From NCBI RefSeq assembly GCF_007846085.1, contig NZ_VOEJ01000001.1, positions 310,001 to 374,000 of the forward strand: 64,000 nt of DNA. The letters are read 5' to 3'. Below, in pieces: positions 17,864-25,834 of the stretch (positions are counted from its first letter, which is position 1; the number at the start of each line of letters is the position of its first letter). Below the pieces are notes generated by a model, which saw only the letters and a program-made list of their open reading frames with translations, ran no database searches and had not been told where the DNA came from. A program made the position numbers and the translations under genes. Source of the stretch: Mucilaginibacter pallidiroseus. GTDB lineage: Bacteria; Bacteroidota; Bacteroidia; Sphingobacteriales; Sphingobacteriaceae.

Positions 17864-18451
17864 TTATTCAGAGAGCCTGCTGAGGGTTTCGCGCGAAACG
17901 CCGAGGTAAGATGCCAGCTGTGTTTTTGGAACCCGCTGAAACAAGGCAGGATACTTTTTGAGTAACTGGTTGTAACGCTGACTTGCGCTTGAGGTTAGAA
18001 AGGAGAGTATGCGTTGTTGTGCGCTGATATGCCCTGCATTTGCTTTCTGCAGTAGGAAGTGTTCCATCTTCGGCAAGCTCGTACAAAGGGCGTGATAACT
18101 CTCGAGCGGTAGGCACAATACCTGCGTGTCTTCCAGGCATTGTAAAGACATGGTTGCCTTGCTCTTACTATAATAAGCTAAAAAATCACTTTCCCACCAA
18201 TCCTCCATTGCAAAAGCCACAATGTGTTGCTTGCCTCCTTCGTCGTCATAAACCAGTTTTAATAAACCTTTGGTTACAAAATAGCAGTATTTAACATCAT
18301 GCCCGAGAGTAATCAAAAAGTCGTGCTTCCTGTAATTTTTGATCTCGAAATGCGAACTGATAAAAGAAAATTCGTCGTCTGTTAACGATATGATTTTTTC
18401 GATATGTTCCCTTAAGATGTGTAATATGCAATAAAGGCTGGCTTCCGTCAA
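17864..18451 (-). CDS. Crp/Fnr family transcriptional regulator
   Basis: The protein has a cyclic-nucleotide-binding-type beta-roll (about residues 15-115: KHDFLITLGHDVKYCYFVTK, GLLKLVYDDEGGKQHIVAF). Its C-terminal winged helix has the recognition helix TQLASYLGVSRETLSRL. There is no FNR-like cysteine set, so a redox cluster is unlikely. No in-frame ATG exists upstream of the domain. I chose TTG 18449-18451, giving 195 residues. A more distal TTG at 18478 lies inside the tRNA terminator stem and is unlikely. The start is therefore uncertain. It reads toward ridA, and a Crp-type site sits between them, suggesting autonomous local control. Confidence 0.8.
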   Translation of the reverse strand: MTEASLYCILHILREHIEKIISLTDDEFSFISSHFEIKNYRKHDFLITLGHDVKYCYFVTKGLLKLVYDDEGGKQHIVAFAMEDWWESDFLAYYSKSKATMSLQCLEDTQVLCLPLESYHALCTSLPKMEHFLLQKANAGHISAQQRILSFLTSSASQRYNQLLKKYPALFQRVPKTQLASYLGVSRETLSRLSE

Positions 18452-18465
18452 ATAAATAATTTTTT

Positions 18466-18505
18466 GAAAAAACAGCAAAGCCTCCTAATTTCTTAGGAGG
18501 CTTTG
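18466..18505 (-). terminator. Rho-independent terminator of tRNA-Leu(CAA)
   Basis: On the minus strand CAAAGCCTCCTAA and TTAGGAGGCTTTG form a perfect 13-bp stem with a 4-base loop (18476-18505), followed by ctgtttttt. It begins right at the 3' end of the tRNA and runs to the 5' end of the Crp/Fnr reading frame. Confidence 0.9.
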
Positions 18506-18585
18506 TACCCAGAGCCGGAGTCGAACCGGCACGGTTTCCCACAGGTGTTTGAGACCAGCGCGTCTACCAATTCCGCCATCTGGGC
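18506..18585 (-). tRNA. tRNA-Leu (anticodon CAA)
   Basis: The minus strand folds as a class II tRNA of 80 bases. The acceptor is GCCCAGA / TCTGGGT with discriminator A. The D arm contains GGCGGAATTGGTAGACGC, the anticodon loop CTCAAAC gives CAA, a long variable arm follows, and the T arm is CCGGTTCGACTCCGG. One mismatch (T-T) exists in the anticodon stem. CCA is not encoded. It has its own promoter (inside hscB) and its own terminator. Confidence 0.93.
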
Positions 18586-18605
18586 ATTTCCATAAGCATG
18601 TTTGC

Positions 18606-19130
18606 TTACAAGCGGGCTGCAAATGTATCTAAACTCTCTTTAATTCGCAACAAATATTTTTGTTTGTAGTAAATATTTGCAATTTCATTCAGCCGGTTTT
18701 CTTGGGCGGTGTGATCCAATTCACTGTAGTCCTTGATCAGTTCGTGCAGTTCGTAATTCATATCGCTCTCAATGGCAAGTACTTCCACGCTTATTTCGCC
18801 AAATTGCGCCATATTTTCAATTTCCATGATGCGCTCGTTTATATCCATCATTTCCATCAAAAAATTTGATGGAAGTTGTGGTTTTGCGCCCTCATTTATC
18901 AAATCATGTTCTCTTAAAACATATTCAACCACCCTGTTTGGGTTGCTGAGCGTTTGATAAGCCTTATTATTAAGTGTGGATAGCTCAAGTATTTCCTGCT
19001 GCCTTTCATCATCCTGATTGGCATGAAAATCGGGGTGATACTGTTTGCTTAAAGCATAAAACTTTTTTTTAATTAAAGTTTGATCTGGGAGGAAGCTTTC
19101 AGGAATATCGTAAAATTCGAAATAATTCAT
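18606..19130 (-). CDS. hscB: Fe-S cluster assembly co-chaperone HscB
   Basis: The 174-residue protein has an N-terminal J domain (MNYFEFYDIPESFLPDQTLI, with HPD in KQYHPDFHANQDD near residues 32-34) and the C-terminal HscB oligomerisation/IscU-binding domain (about 85-174). HscB delivers IscU to the Hsp70 chaperone HscA and stimulates its ATPase. No isc or suf genes are adjacent, which is common in Bacteroidota. The ATG at 19128-19130 matches the family N terminus. The 3' end of the gene contains the promoter of the downstream tRNA-Leu. Confidence 0.92.
   Translation of the reverse strand: MNYFEFYDIPESFLPDQTLIKKKFYALSKQYHPDFHANQDDERQQEILELSTLNNKAYQTLSNPNRVVEYVLREHDLINEGAKPQLPSNFLMEMMDINERIMEIENMAQFGEISVEVLAIESDMNYELHELIKDYSELDHTAQENRLNEIANIYYKQKYLLRIKESLDTFAARL
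18620..18650 (-). promoter_or_regulatory. tRNA-Leu(CAA) promoter inside hscB
   Basis: On the minus strand TTG (18650-18648) is followed after exactly 20 bases by TACATTTG (18627-18620), a full -33/-7 pair. Transcription would start near 18613, about 28 bases before the tRNA. The element lies in the last codons of hscB. Confidence 0.72.
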
Positions 19131-19265
19131 TTTGAAAATTTAATTATTTAGGATCAAAGTGTTATGTTGCATTTATATAAACCGTACATTAATACAAAAC
19201 AATTTTATAGTCTAAACGTTTTGCACAGCAACTGAAGTTTGCGTTAAAAGTAAGTGATTTTAATA

Positions 19266-19358
19266 TATATTTGCACTCCCTAAAAAATACAACGTCTGGA
19301 TGCGTATTGAATTTATAGCTGAGAACACAGATGTTCCTCTTAATTCCTCTATACTTCT
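19266..19358 (+). promoter_or_regulatory. Promoter and long leader of the polysaccharide locus
   Basis: TATATTTG at 19266-19273 is a perfect -7 box, with TTTG at 19238-19241 as a -33 candidate (24-base spacing, somewhat long). A start near 19279 would give an 80-base untranslated leader before the first gene. It contains no long reading frame, and only weak pairing was noticed. It is the best promoter seen ahead of the 24-kb locus. Confidence 0.6.
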
Positions 19359-21869
19359 ATGAAGTATTATTTTTTAAAGTATTTTAATTTTATGAATAAA
19401 CTTAAACCCCTGTTAATTTTATTGTGTATTGCACTATACTCTATTTGCGCAGATAGCGTAAAAGCGCAAACAGTTCCTCAAAATCTTTCTGGGGTTGTGA
19501 TAAGTGATTTATCAGACGATCAATTGAGGCAAGCTATGCAGCAGGCAGCCTCATCAGGTTTGAGCGATGCACAGTTGCTTCAAACTTTAAAGGCTCGTGG
19601 CCTAAGTGATAGTCAGGCACAGGTATTGCAAACAAGGATACAATCTTTGCGCCAGTCGTCTGCAAGTCAGCAAAGTAAAACCGCTAATACAGAGATCATC
19701 AATGAGAGCCGAACTTTAAACTACATTCCGGATACAATAGTAAAGGCTGATGAAAAAGTAATTGATATCTTCAAGCCAAGAATATTTGGGGCCGATCTGT
19801 TTAGAAATAACAACATTAAATTTGAGCCGAATTTAAAAATTGCAACGCCGGTAAACTATATTGTAGGTCCTGATGATCAGCTTAATATTAACGTTTTTGG
19901 CAATTCGCTTGTAAACTGGAAACTTGCAGTTTCTCCTGAAGGGAATATTAATATTCCGGGAGCCGGTATTTTAAACGTATCCGGAAAAACTATTGAGCAA
20001 GTTACCTCATTAATTAAAAATAAACTTGCTGCCAATAATTACGCTATAGGCAGGGGCACAAATGTAAATGTCACTTTGGGCGACATACGCAGCATCAAAG
20101 TAATAATGGTAGGGGAAGTTTCTAAACCGGGTACCTACACACTTCCGTCGCTTGCTACTGCCTTCACTGCATTGTACGCAGCAGGTGGCCCCAGCGACAT
20201 AGGCTCTTTCAGGCAAATTGAAATTTTGCGTAATAACAGGATAGTAAGGCGGTTAGACGTATACGACTTTTTAACTAAAGGAGACCAGAAAGATAACATA
20301 GCTTTACAGGATCAGGATATTATCCGTGTACCTACTTATCGTACGCGCGTTGAACTTGCAGGAGAGGTGAAAGTACCGGCGATATTTGAGGTTTTACCTG
20401 GTGAGAAACTTGCGGACATAATTCGTTTTGCAGGTGGCTTTACAGATCAGGCTTATACTGCTCGCATTAAGGTGTCGCAGATAAATGAACAGCAAAGGCG
20501 CATAACGGATGTATTGGAAAACGACTTCAAAAATTATGTTCCGTTGCGTGGCGACAGATTCGTAGTTGACAGGATTTTAGATCGCTATGAAAATAGAGTA
20601 ACTATAAATGGTGCAGTTTTTAGACCTGGAGAATATGAATTACAGAAAGGGCTGACGGTATCACAATTGATAAGTAACGCAGCAGGTCTTAAGGAAGATG
20701 CTTTCTCGGGTCGTGGAAGCATTACAAGATTAAAGCCCGACAACACTACAGAGCTACTCTCTTTTGATGTTAAAGCGGTTGTAGCCAAAACTGCGCCCGA
20801 CATTCTTTTACAAAGAGAAGATGTTGTTAATATCTCGTCGATATTTGATTTACGCGATAAATATCGCTTAACAATAAAGGGCGAAGTAAGAAATGAAGGA
20901 GAATATGCTTACTCTGAGGGAATCAGTGTTGAAGACCTTATTCTTAAAGCTGGTGGCTTTACTGAAGGTGCAAGTTCAAAACGTATTGAAGTCTCAAGAC
21001 GTGTCACTGATAGCGACCCAACATCACGGGCAAGTAACCTGGCGCAGGTATTTGTTGTAAATGTTGACAACGAACTTAAAGCCGGTGAGGCTGATTTCAA
21101 GCTAAAGCCATTTGACATTGTTTCGGTATACACATTACCTGGTTATGAAAGGCAGATCACTGTTAAGGTAGAAGGTGAAGTTTTGTATCCCGGTTATTAT
21201 ACAGTAAAAAAGAAGAACGAAAAAATATCAGACATCATTGCAAGGGCAGGCGGTATTACTGCTTCGGCTGACGTTGACGGCGGTACCCTAAAACGCGACA
21301 ACATCGCTATTTTGGGTATAGACAGAAATAAAACAGATACAGCGGCAATTGAAAAGGAACGTATCGATCGCTTAAGCCGTTTAAAGCAAAGTTATAAGGA
21401 CTCTACACAGTTAGCACCAGAGCAATTACGTAACAGCTATGTGGGTATTGATTTGAAGTCAATCCTTAAAAAGCCGGGTACCTTTATTGACTTGATTATG
21501 GAAGATAACGACGTGATACGTATACCTAAGCAACAGCAGATTGTGCGTGTAAACGGCGAGGTATTGTACCCAAGTGCGGTTGTTTATAATAAGTCAAAAT
21601 CATTTAATGATTTTGTTTTGAATGCCGGTGGGTATGCGCCAACAGCATTAAAAAAAGGTGCGTATGTAGTATACCCTAACGGAACTGTAAAAGGCACAAG
21701 TAAATTTTTGTTTTTTAATGTTCATCCTTCGGTAAAACCCGGAAGTGAAATATACGTACCTAAAAAACCTGTTCGTCGTAGTTTATCAGCAGCAGAAGTA
21801 GTTGGTTTAACCAGTGGCCTGGCATCTTTAGGAGCAATTATTTTAGGTATAATTAATCTTTCTAAGTAG
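19359..21869 (+). CDS. SLBB-domain polysaccharide export protein (Wza-like)
   Basis: The 836-residue protein has an export signal (from MNKLKPLLILLCIALYSICA; the ATG at 19392 is an equally good start). An N-terminal helical segment with three LSDxQ repeats (about 48-95) follows, then a polysaccharide export (Poly_export) domain near residues 160-245 (VNYIVGPDDQLNINVFGN). At least five SLBB domains come after, each with a pattern like VNGAVFRPGEYEL ... AAGL. A C-terminal hydrophobic helix (about 810-832) ends it. Such proteins form the outer-membrane export channel of capsule/EPS systems. It is the first gene of the locus, three bases before the Wzz-like gene. Confidence 0.9.
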   Translation: MKYYFLKYFNFMNKLKPLLILLCIALYSICADSVKAQTVPQNLSGVVISDLSDDQLRQAMQQAASSGLSDAQLLQTLKARGLSDSQAQVLQTRIQSLRQSSASQQSKTANTEIINESRTLNYIPDTIVKADEKVIDIFKPRIFGADLFRNNNIKFEPNLKIATPVNYIVGPDDQLNINVFGNSLVNWKLAVSPEGNINIPGAGILNVSGKTIEQVTSLIKNKLAANNYAIGRGTNVNVTLGDIRSIKVIMVGEVSKPGTYTLPSLATAFTALYAAGGPSDIGSFRQIEILRNNRIVRRLDVYDFLTKGDQKDNIALQDQDIIRVPTYRTRVELAGEVKVPAIFEVLPGEKLADIIRFAGGFTDQAYTARIKVSQINEQQRRITDVLENDFKNYVPLRGDRFVVDRILDRYENRVTINGAVFRPGEYELQKGLTVSQLISNAAGLKEDAFSGRGSITRLKPDNTTELLSFDVKAVVAKTAPDILLQREDVVNISSIFDLRDKYRLTIKGEVRNEGEYAYSEGISVEDLILKAGGFTEGASSKRIEVSRRVTDSDPTSRASNLAQVFVVNVDNELKAGEADFKLKPFDIVSVYTLPGYERQITVKVEGEVLYPGYYTVKKKNEKISDIIARAGGITASADVDGGTLKRDNIAILGIDRNKTDTAAIEKERIDRLSRLKQSYKDSTQLAPEQLRNSYVGIDLKSILKKPGTFIDLIMEDNDVIRIPKQQQIVRVNGEVLYPSAVVYNKSKSFNDFVLNAGGYAPTALKKGAYVVYPNGTVKGTSKFLFFNVHPSVKPGSEIYVPKKPVRRSLSAAEVVGLTSGLASLGAIILGIINLSK

Positions 21870-21872
21870 TTT

Positions 21873-22925
21873 ATGAGCCAGAACGATGAAATAAGTATTA
21901 AAGATATTGCACTAATAGGTAAATCTGCGATAAATTATCTCAGATCTAAGTGGTATGTAATAGCTGTCGTTAGCATACTTGCCGGTGCCCTTGGCTTTTT
22001 TTACGCCTTCTCTACTAAGCCATCCTATACTGCTGTATCTAATTTTGTTTTGGATGAAGGTAACAGAAGTGGTGCCCTTAGTCAATATGCTGGTTTGGCT
22101 TCTTTGGCTGGGATAGATATTGGAGGTTCGGGAGGCGGCATATTCCAGGGAGACAACATTTTAGAGTTGTATAAATCGCGGTTAATGTTAAAAAAAACAT
22201 TATTATCGGCCGTCAACATTAATGGAAAGCGTGAGTTGCTTATAAACAGATATATTGAGTTTAATAACCTACGGGAAAAATGGCTAAAGGATGAAAAAAT
22301 TGGCTCGATTTCATTTCTTGAGGGCCAAAATAATCTAAATCGTAAACAAGACAGTATAATAACCGACATTATTTTTACATTCAATAAAAAGTATCTTACA
22401 GTAGCAAAGCCCGATAAAAAACTCAGTATTATACAAGTATTGTTCAACTCACCAGACGAGCTGTTTGCCAAGGAATTTAATAGCAAGCTTGTTGAGACTG
22501 TGAATGATTTTTATACGCAAACGCGCATTAAAAAAAGTTTGCAGAACGTTAAAATTTTACAAAAGCAGGCCGATAGTGTGCGGCATGTTTTAAATGGGGC
22601 AATTAGCGGAGTGGCCGCTGCGCTTGACGCTGCGCCAAATGCTAACCCTGCATTGTTAACCTTGCGTGTACCATCTCAGCGTAGGCAAGTTGATGTGCAA
22701 GCTAGCACTGCCATTTATAGCGAGGTAGTCAAAAATCTTGAACTTGGTAAAATTTCACTACGCCAGGAAGCCCCATTAATACAAATAATAGATCAGCCGG
22801 TATTGCCGTTGGCTGTAAAAAAGATAGGCAAGAAAACTGCTATAATAGTTGGCATTTTATTAGGCGCTTTTTTTACATCTGTGTTCCTACTCTTGAAAAA
22901 ATTTATTCAATCAGCTCTTAAATAA
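21873..22925 (+). CDS. Wzz-like chain-length determinant
   Basis: The 350-residue protein has membrane helices at about 27-46 and 318-340 flanking a periplasmic, coiled-coil-rich domain, the standard Wzz/polysaccharide co-polymerase topology. The N-terminal stretch (SIKDIALIGKSAINYLRSKW, then helix) and the closing proline-rich stretch before the second helix (QVLPLAVKKIGKK-like, here PVLPLAVKKIGKK) fit the family. No Walker motifs or tyrosine-rich tail follow, so there is no fused autokinase. It controls polymer length together with the Wzy-like protein encoded at 36143. It is spaced 3 bases from the export gene and 4 from the next gene. Confidence 0.85.
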   Translation: MSQNDEISIKDIALIGKSAINYLRSKWYVIAVVSILAGALGFFYAFSTKPSYTAVSNFVLDEGNRSGALSQYAGLASLAGIDIGGSGGGIFQGDNILELYKSRLMLKKTLLSAVNINGKRELLINRYIEFNNLREKWLKDEKIGSISFLEGQNNLNRKQDSIITDIIFTFNKKYLTVAKPDKKLSIIQVLFNSPDELFAKEFNSKLVETVNDFYTQTRIKKSLQNVKILQKQADSVRHVLNGAISGVAAALDAAPNANPALLTLRVPSQRRQVDVQASTAIYSEVVKNLELGKISLRQEAPLIQIIDQPVLPLAVKKIGKKTAIIVGILLGAFFTSVFLLLKKFIQSALK

Positions 22926-22929
22926 TTAT

Positions 22930-23967
22930 ATGCAGTACTACACGCTTAAGGTAATTGATATTAGAGCCGAAACGACAGATACTGTTACGGTTGTACTTAA
23001 GCAGCCAGGTCTAAAAAAGATTAAATATAAGGCTGGCCAATATCTTACTCTCATATTTCGCATAAATGGTCGTCGTTATTTAAGGCCCTACAGTTTTTCA
23101 TCAGCACCTGGTGTAGATCAAAACCTTGAAGTAACCATAAAAAGAGTGCCTGGTGGCGTTGTATCTAACCACATTATTGACGCTGTTAAGGTTGACGATA
23201 TCATTGAAGCAATGGAACCATTAGGTGATTTTGTTTTAAATGAGCAAAACAAGGATGCACATATTGTTCTATGGGGGGCAGGTAGTGGTATAACACCCCT
23301 TATGTCTATTGCGAAGTATGCCTTGGCCCAGCAAATTGCAAGGCACGTTACCTTAGTTTATGGAAATAGGGAAAGTGAAAGTGTTATATTTAAAGACAAA
23401 ATCACTGAGCTCGAATTTACCTACCAAGACAAGTTCTCTGCTTTTCACTTTTTTACAAAGGCGGTCATATCAGGCAACAATCCGAATGTAATACAAGGGA
23501 GGATACAACCTTCAAAGGTTATTGCAGTGATGCAAGAAGAAAATAATTTTCATGACACACTTCACTATATATGTGGGCCCGAAGGACTAAAGCAATCGGT
23601 ATCCACCGTGTTACATGATTTGGGTTTTTCTGATGAGCATATTTTTTATGAGGACTTTGAAGTTGTTCGTAATCCGGTTGATTTTGCTGGTATAGTTACG
23701 CAACAGGTAACTATACGCAAAGATGGCGTTGACCATACGGTAGAAGTTACAGCCGGTAAAAGTGTTTTAGAGGCAGGTCTTAACGCTTTATTGGAGATGG
23801 CCTATTCGTGCCAAACCGGCAATTGCCTGGTTTGCAAAGGGAAATTGCTTAAAGGGGATTTAAAAATGATTGGCGTAAAAAATGTTCCTGAGGGCTTGCA
23901 ATCAGATGAACGTTTGCTTTGCAGCAGTTTCCCGGTTACTGATGATGTTATTGTTGAAATTGAATAA
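22930..23967 (+). CDS. FAD/NAD(P)H reductase with C-terminal [2Fe-2S] domain, probable E3 (DdhD-type) of 3,6-dideoxyhexose synthesis
   Basis: The 345-residue protein starts with an FAD-binding ferredoxin-reductase domain (about 1-105, RPYSFSSAPG) and an NAD-binding domain (about 110-235, GAGSGITPLMSIAKY and YICGPEGL). It ends with a plant-type ferredoxin domain with CQTGNCLVC and a last cysteine in LLCSS (about 255-345). Classical DdhD/AscD (E3) has the ferredoxin domain first. Here the order is reversed, as in PaaK/Hmp-type reductases. Its place directly before ddhA-ddhB and in the same operon as ddhC makes it the natural electron donor for the C-3 deoxygenation step. That role is inference from context. 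Confidence 0.85.
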   Translation: MQYYTLKVIDIRAETTDTVTVVLKQPGLKKIKYKAGQYLTLIFRINGRRYLRPYSFSSAPGVDQNLEVTIKRVPGGVVSNHIIDAVKVDDIIEAMEPLGDFVLNEQNKDAHIVLWGAGSGITPLMSIAKYALAQQIARHVTLVYGNRESESVIFKDKITELEFTYQDKFSAFHFFTKAVISGNNPNVIQGRIQPSKVIAVMQEENNFHDTLHYICGPEGLKQSVSTVLHDLGFSDEHIFYEDFEVVRNPVDFAGIVTQQVTIRKDGVDHTVEVTAGKSVLEAGLNALLEMAYSCQTGNCLVCKGKLLKGDLKMIGVKNVPEGLQSDERLLCSSFPVTDDVIVEIE

Positions 23968-23981
23968 GAAGAAAAACTATA

Positions 23982-24755
23982 ATGAAAGTTGTATTATTAG
24001 CAGGTGGCTTAGGCACACGATTGTCTGAAGAAACGGTTTTAAAACCAAAACCAATGGTTGAAATTGGCGGAATGCCAATTCTATGGCATATAATGAAAAT
24101 TTATTCTGCCCATGGTTTTAATGATTTTGTGGTTTGTTTGGGCTACAAAGGCTATGTAATTAAAGAGTTTTTTTCTAACTACTTTTTGCATAAATCAGAC
24201 GTTACGATCGATTTAAAGAACAATTCTGTAGAAGTTCACGACTCGCAGGCAGAGCCATGGAAGATCACTTTGGTTGATACAGGTAATGAGTCGATGACAG
24301 GTGGCCGAATCAAAAGAATTCAACCATATGTTAATAATGAAACTTTTATGCTTACATACGGCGATGGTGTAGGCAATATTGATATAAAGCAACTTGTTGA
24401 GTACCACAAAAACCATGGTAAGCAATGTACTGTAACATCTGTGCAACCGTCTGGAAGGTTTGGTGCATTAAATATTCTTGATGATTCATCCGTGCATTCT
24501 TTTATGGAGAAACCTAAAGGGGACGGCGCTTGGATAAATGGTGGTTATTTTGTGTGTGAACCAACCATATTTGACTATATCAACGAAGGAGACAGCACGG
24601 TTTGGGAGCAAAAGCCCATGGAAGAAATCGCTAATACCGGGCAGATGAATGCGTATAAACACACTGGATTTTGGCGTCCTATGGATACGCTGAAAGACAA
24701 GCATGATCTTAATGAGATGTGGGATGCTAATCAAGCACCATGGAAAGTATGGTAA
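23982..24755 (+). CDS. rfbF: Glucose-1-phosphate cytidylyltransferase
   Basis: The 257-residue enzyme makes CDP-glucose from CTP and glucose 1-phosphate, the first step of CDP-3,6-dideoxyhexose synthesis (DdhA/RfbF). The nucleotidyltransferase signature LAGGLGTRLSEET is at residues 5-17 with KPKPMVEIGGMPILWHIMKI following. GDGVGNID and the GFWRPMDTLKDK tail are typical of RfbF. The length matches the family. It lies 14 bases after the reductase gene, and its end abuts the rfbG start. Confidence 0.94.
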   Translation: MKVVLLAGGLGTRLSEETVLKPKPMVEIGGMPILWHIMKIYSAHGFNDFVVCLGYKGYVIKEFFSNYFLHKSDVTIDLKNNSVEVHDSQAEPWKITLVDTGNESMTGGRIKRIQPYVNNETFMLTYGDGVGNIDIKQLVEYHKNHGKQCTVTSVQPSGRFGALNILDDSSVHSFMEKPKGDGAWINGGYFVCEPTIFDYINEGDSTVWEQKPMEEIANTGQMNAYKHTGFWRPMDTLKDKHDLNEMWDANQAPWKVW

Positions 24756-24757
24756 AT

Positions 24758-25834
24758 ATGATAGAGGATTTAAAGAAAATTTACAGCGGTAAAAAGGTAT
24801 TTTTAACTGGTCATACTGGTTTTAAAGGATCCTGGATGCTCAAGATATTAAACATGCTTGGGGCCGATGTTAAAGGTTATGCATTGTCGCCTGTAGGCAC
24901 CCCAAATCTATTTGACGTTATTAACGGCGATCAAATTTGTGAATCGGTTATAGCTGATCTTAGAGATAGAGACAGATTAAAAGATGAGGTTGAGTCTTTT
25001 CAACCCGACTTTATATTTCACCTAGCTGCGCAGCCATTGGTTCGCCTATCGTATAAAATTCCGTCAGAAACATTTGAAGTTAATGCCATAGGTACTGCCA
25101 ATGTTCTGGACGCTCTTATGTTGGTGCAAAAACCTTGTTATTGTGTTTTCATAACTACCGATAAGGTTTACCACAACAATGAGTGGGATTACCCTTATCG
25201 TGAAAATGACAGACTTGGAGGTTATGACCCATATAGCGCAAGCAAAGCATGTGCAGAGTTGGTTATTGACTCTTACCGCAATTCATTTTTCAATATTAAA
25301 GATTTTGATAAACATAAAAAGGCAATTGCCGTTGGCCGTGCCGGTAATGTTATTGGAGGTGGAGATTGGTCTGCAGATAGATTGATACCTGACATTGTAC
25401 GATCACTTGAGCAAGGTAAGGAAGTTGAAATAAGAAACCCGGGTGCTGTGAGGCCTTGGCAACATGTATTGGAGCCATTAGCGGGCTATTTATTGCTGGG
25501 CGCAAAATTATTTAATGACCCTCAAAGCTATTCAACCGCTTATAATTTCGGCCCGGATGTTAACGATGCATTGCCTGTTAACAAAATGGTTGAGATGAGC
25601 ATAGAGGCATGGGGCACCGGAAGTTATTTTATTCATAAAAATGAAAATCAACCTCACGAAGCAGGCTTGTTAAAACTTGATGTGAGTAAAGCCAAGGCCG
25701 AGTTAGGCTGGCTGCCAAGATTAAATGCTGGTAAAGCCGTTGAAAATACAATTAAGTGGTATAAGCAGTATTATCACAGTGGTGACCTGTTGAAATATAC
25801 AGAGAACGAAATAGAAGATTTTTTGAATGGCTAA
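24758..25834 (+). CDS. rfbG: CDP-glucose 4,6-dehydratase
   Basis: An SDR enzyme of 358 residues (ATG 24758; in-frame ATGs at 24740 and 24749 overlap rfbF and are less likely). It has the NAD-binding glycine motif GHTGFKGSW, the TTDKVYHN stretch carrying the family threonine, and the YxxxK pair in DPYSASKACAE. The C-terminal QPHEAGLLKLDVSKAKAELG is the RfbG hallmark. It converts CDP-glucose to CDP-4-keto-6-deoxyglucose. It overlaps the next gene by 8 bases, which suggests translational coupling. Confidence 0.93.
   Translation: MIEDLKKIYSGKKVFLTGHTGFKGSWMLKILNMLGADVKGYALSPVGTPNLFDVINGDQICESVIADLRDRDRLKDEVESFQPDFIFHLAAQPLVRLSYKIPSETFEVNAIGTANVLDALMLVQKPCYCVFITTDKVYHNNEWDYPYRENDRLGGYDPYSASKACAELVIDSYRNSFFNIKDFDKHKKAIAVGRAGNVIGGGDWSADRLIPDIVRSLEQGKEVEIRNPGAVRPWQHVLEPLAGYLLLGAKLFNDPQSYSTAYNFGPDVNDALPVNKMVEMSIEAWGTGSYFIHKNENQPHEAGLLKLDVSKAKAELGWLPRLNAGKAVENTIKWYKQYYHSGDLLKYTENEIEDFLNG

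Noticed and set aside
18297..18542. Frame running through tRNA-Leu and its terminator
   Set aside because: It crosses a tRNA gene and a terminator stem; a shadow of real features.
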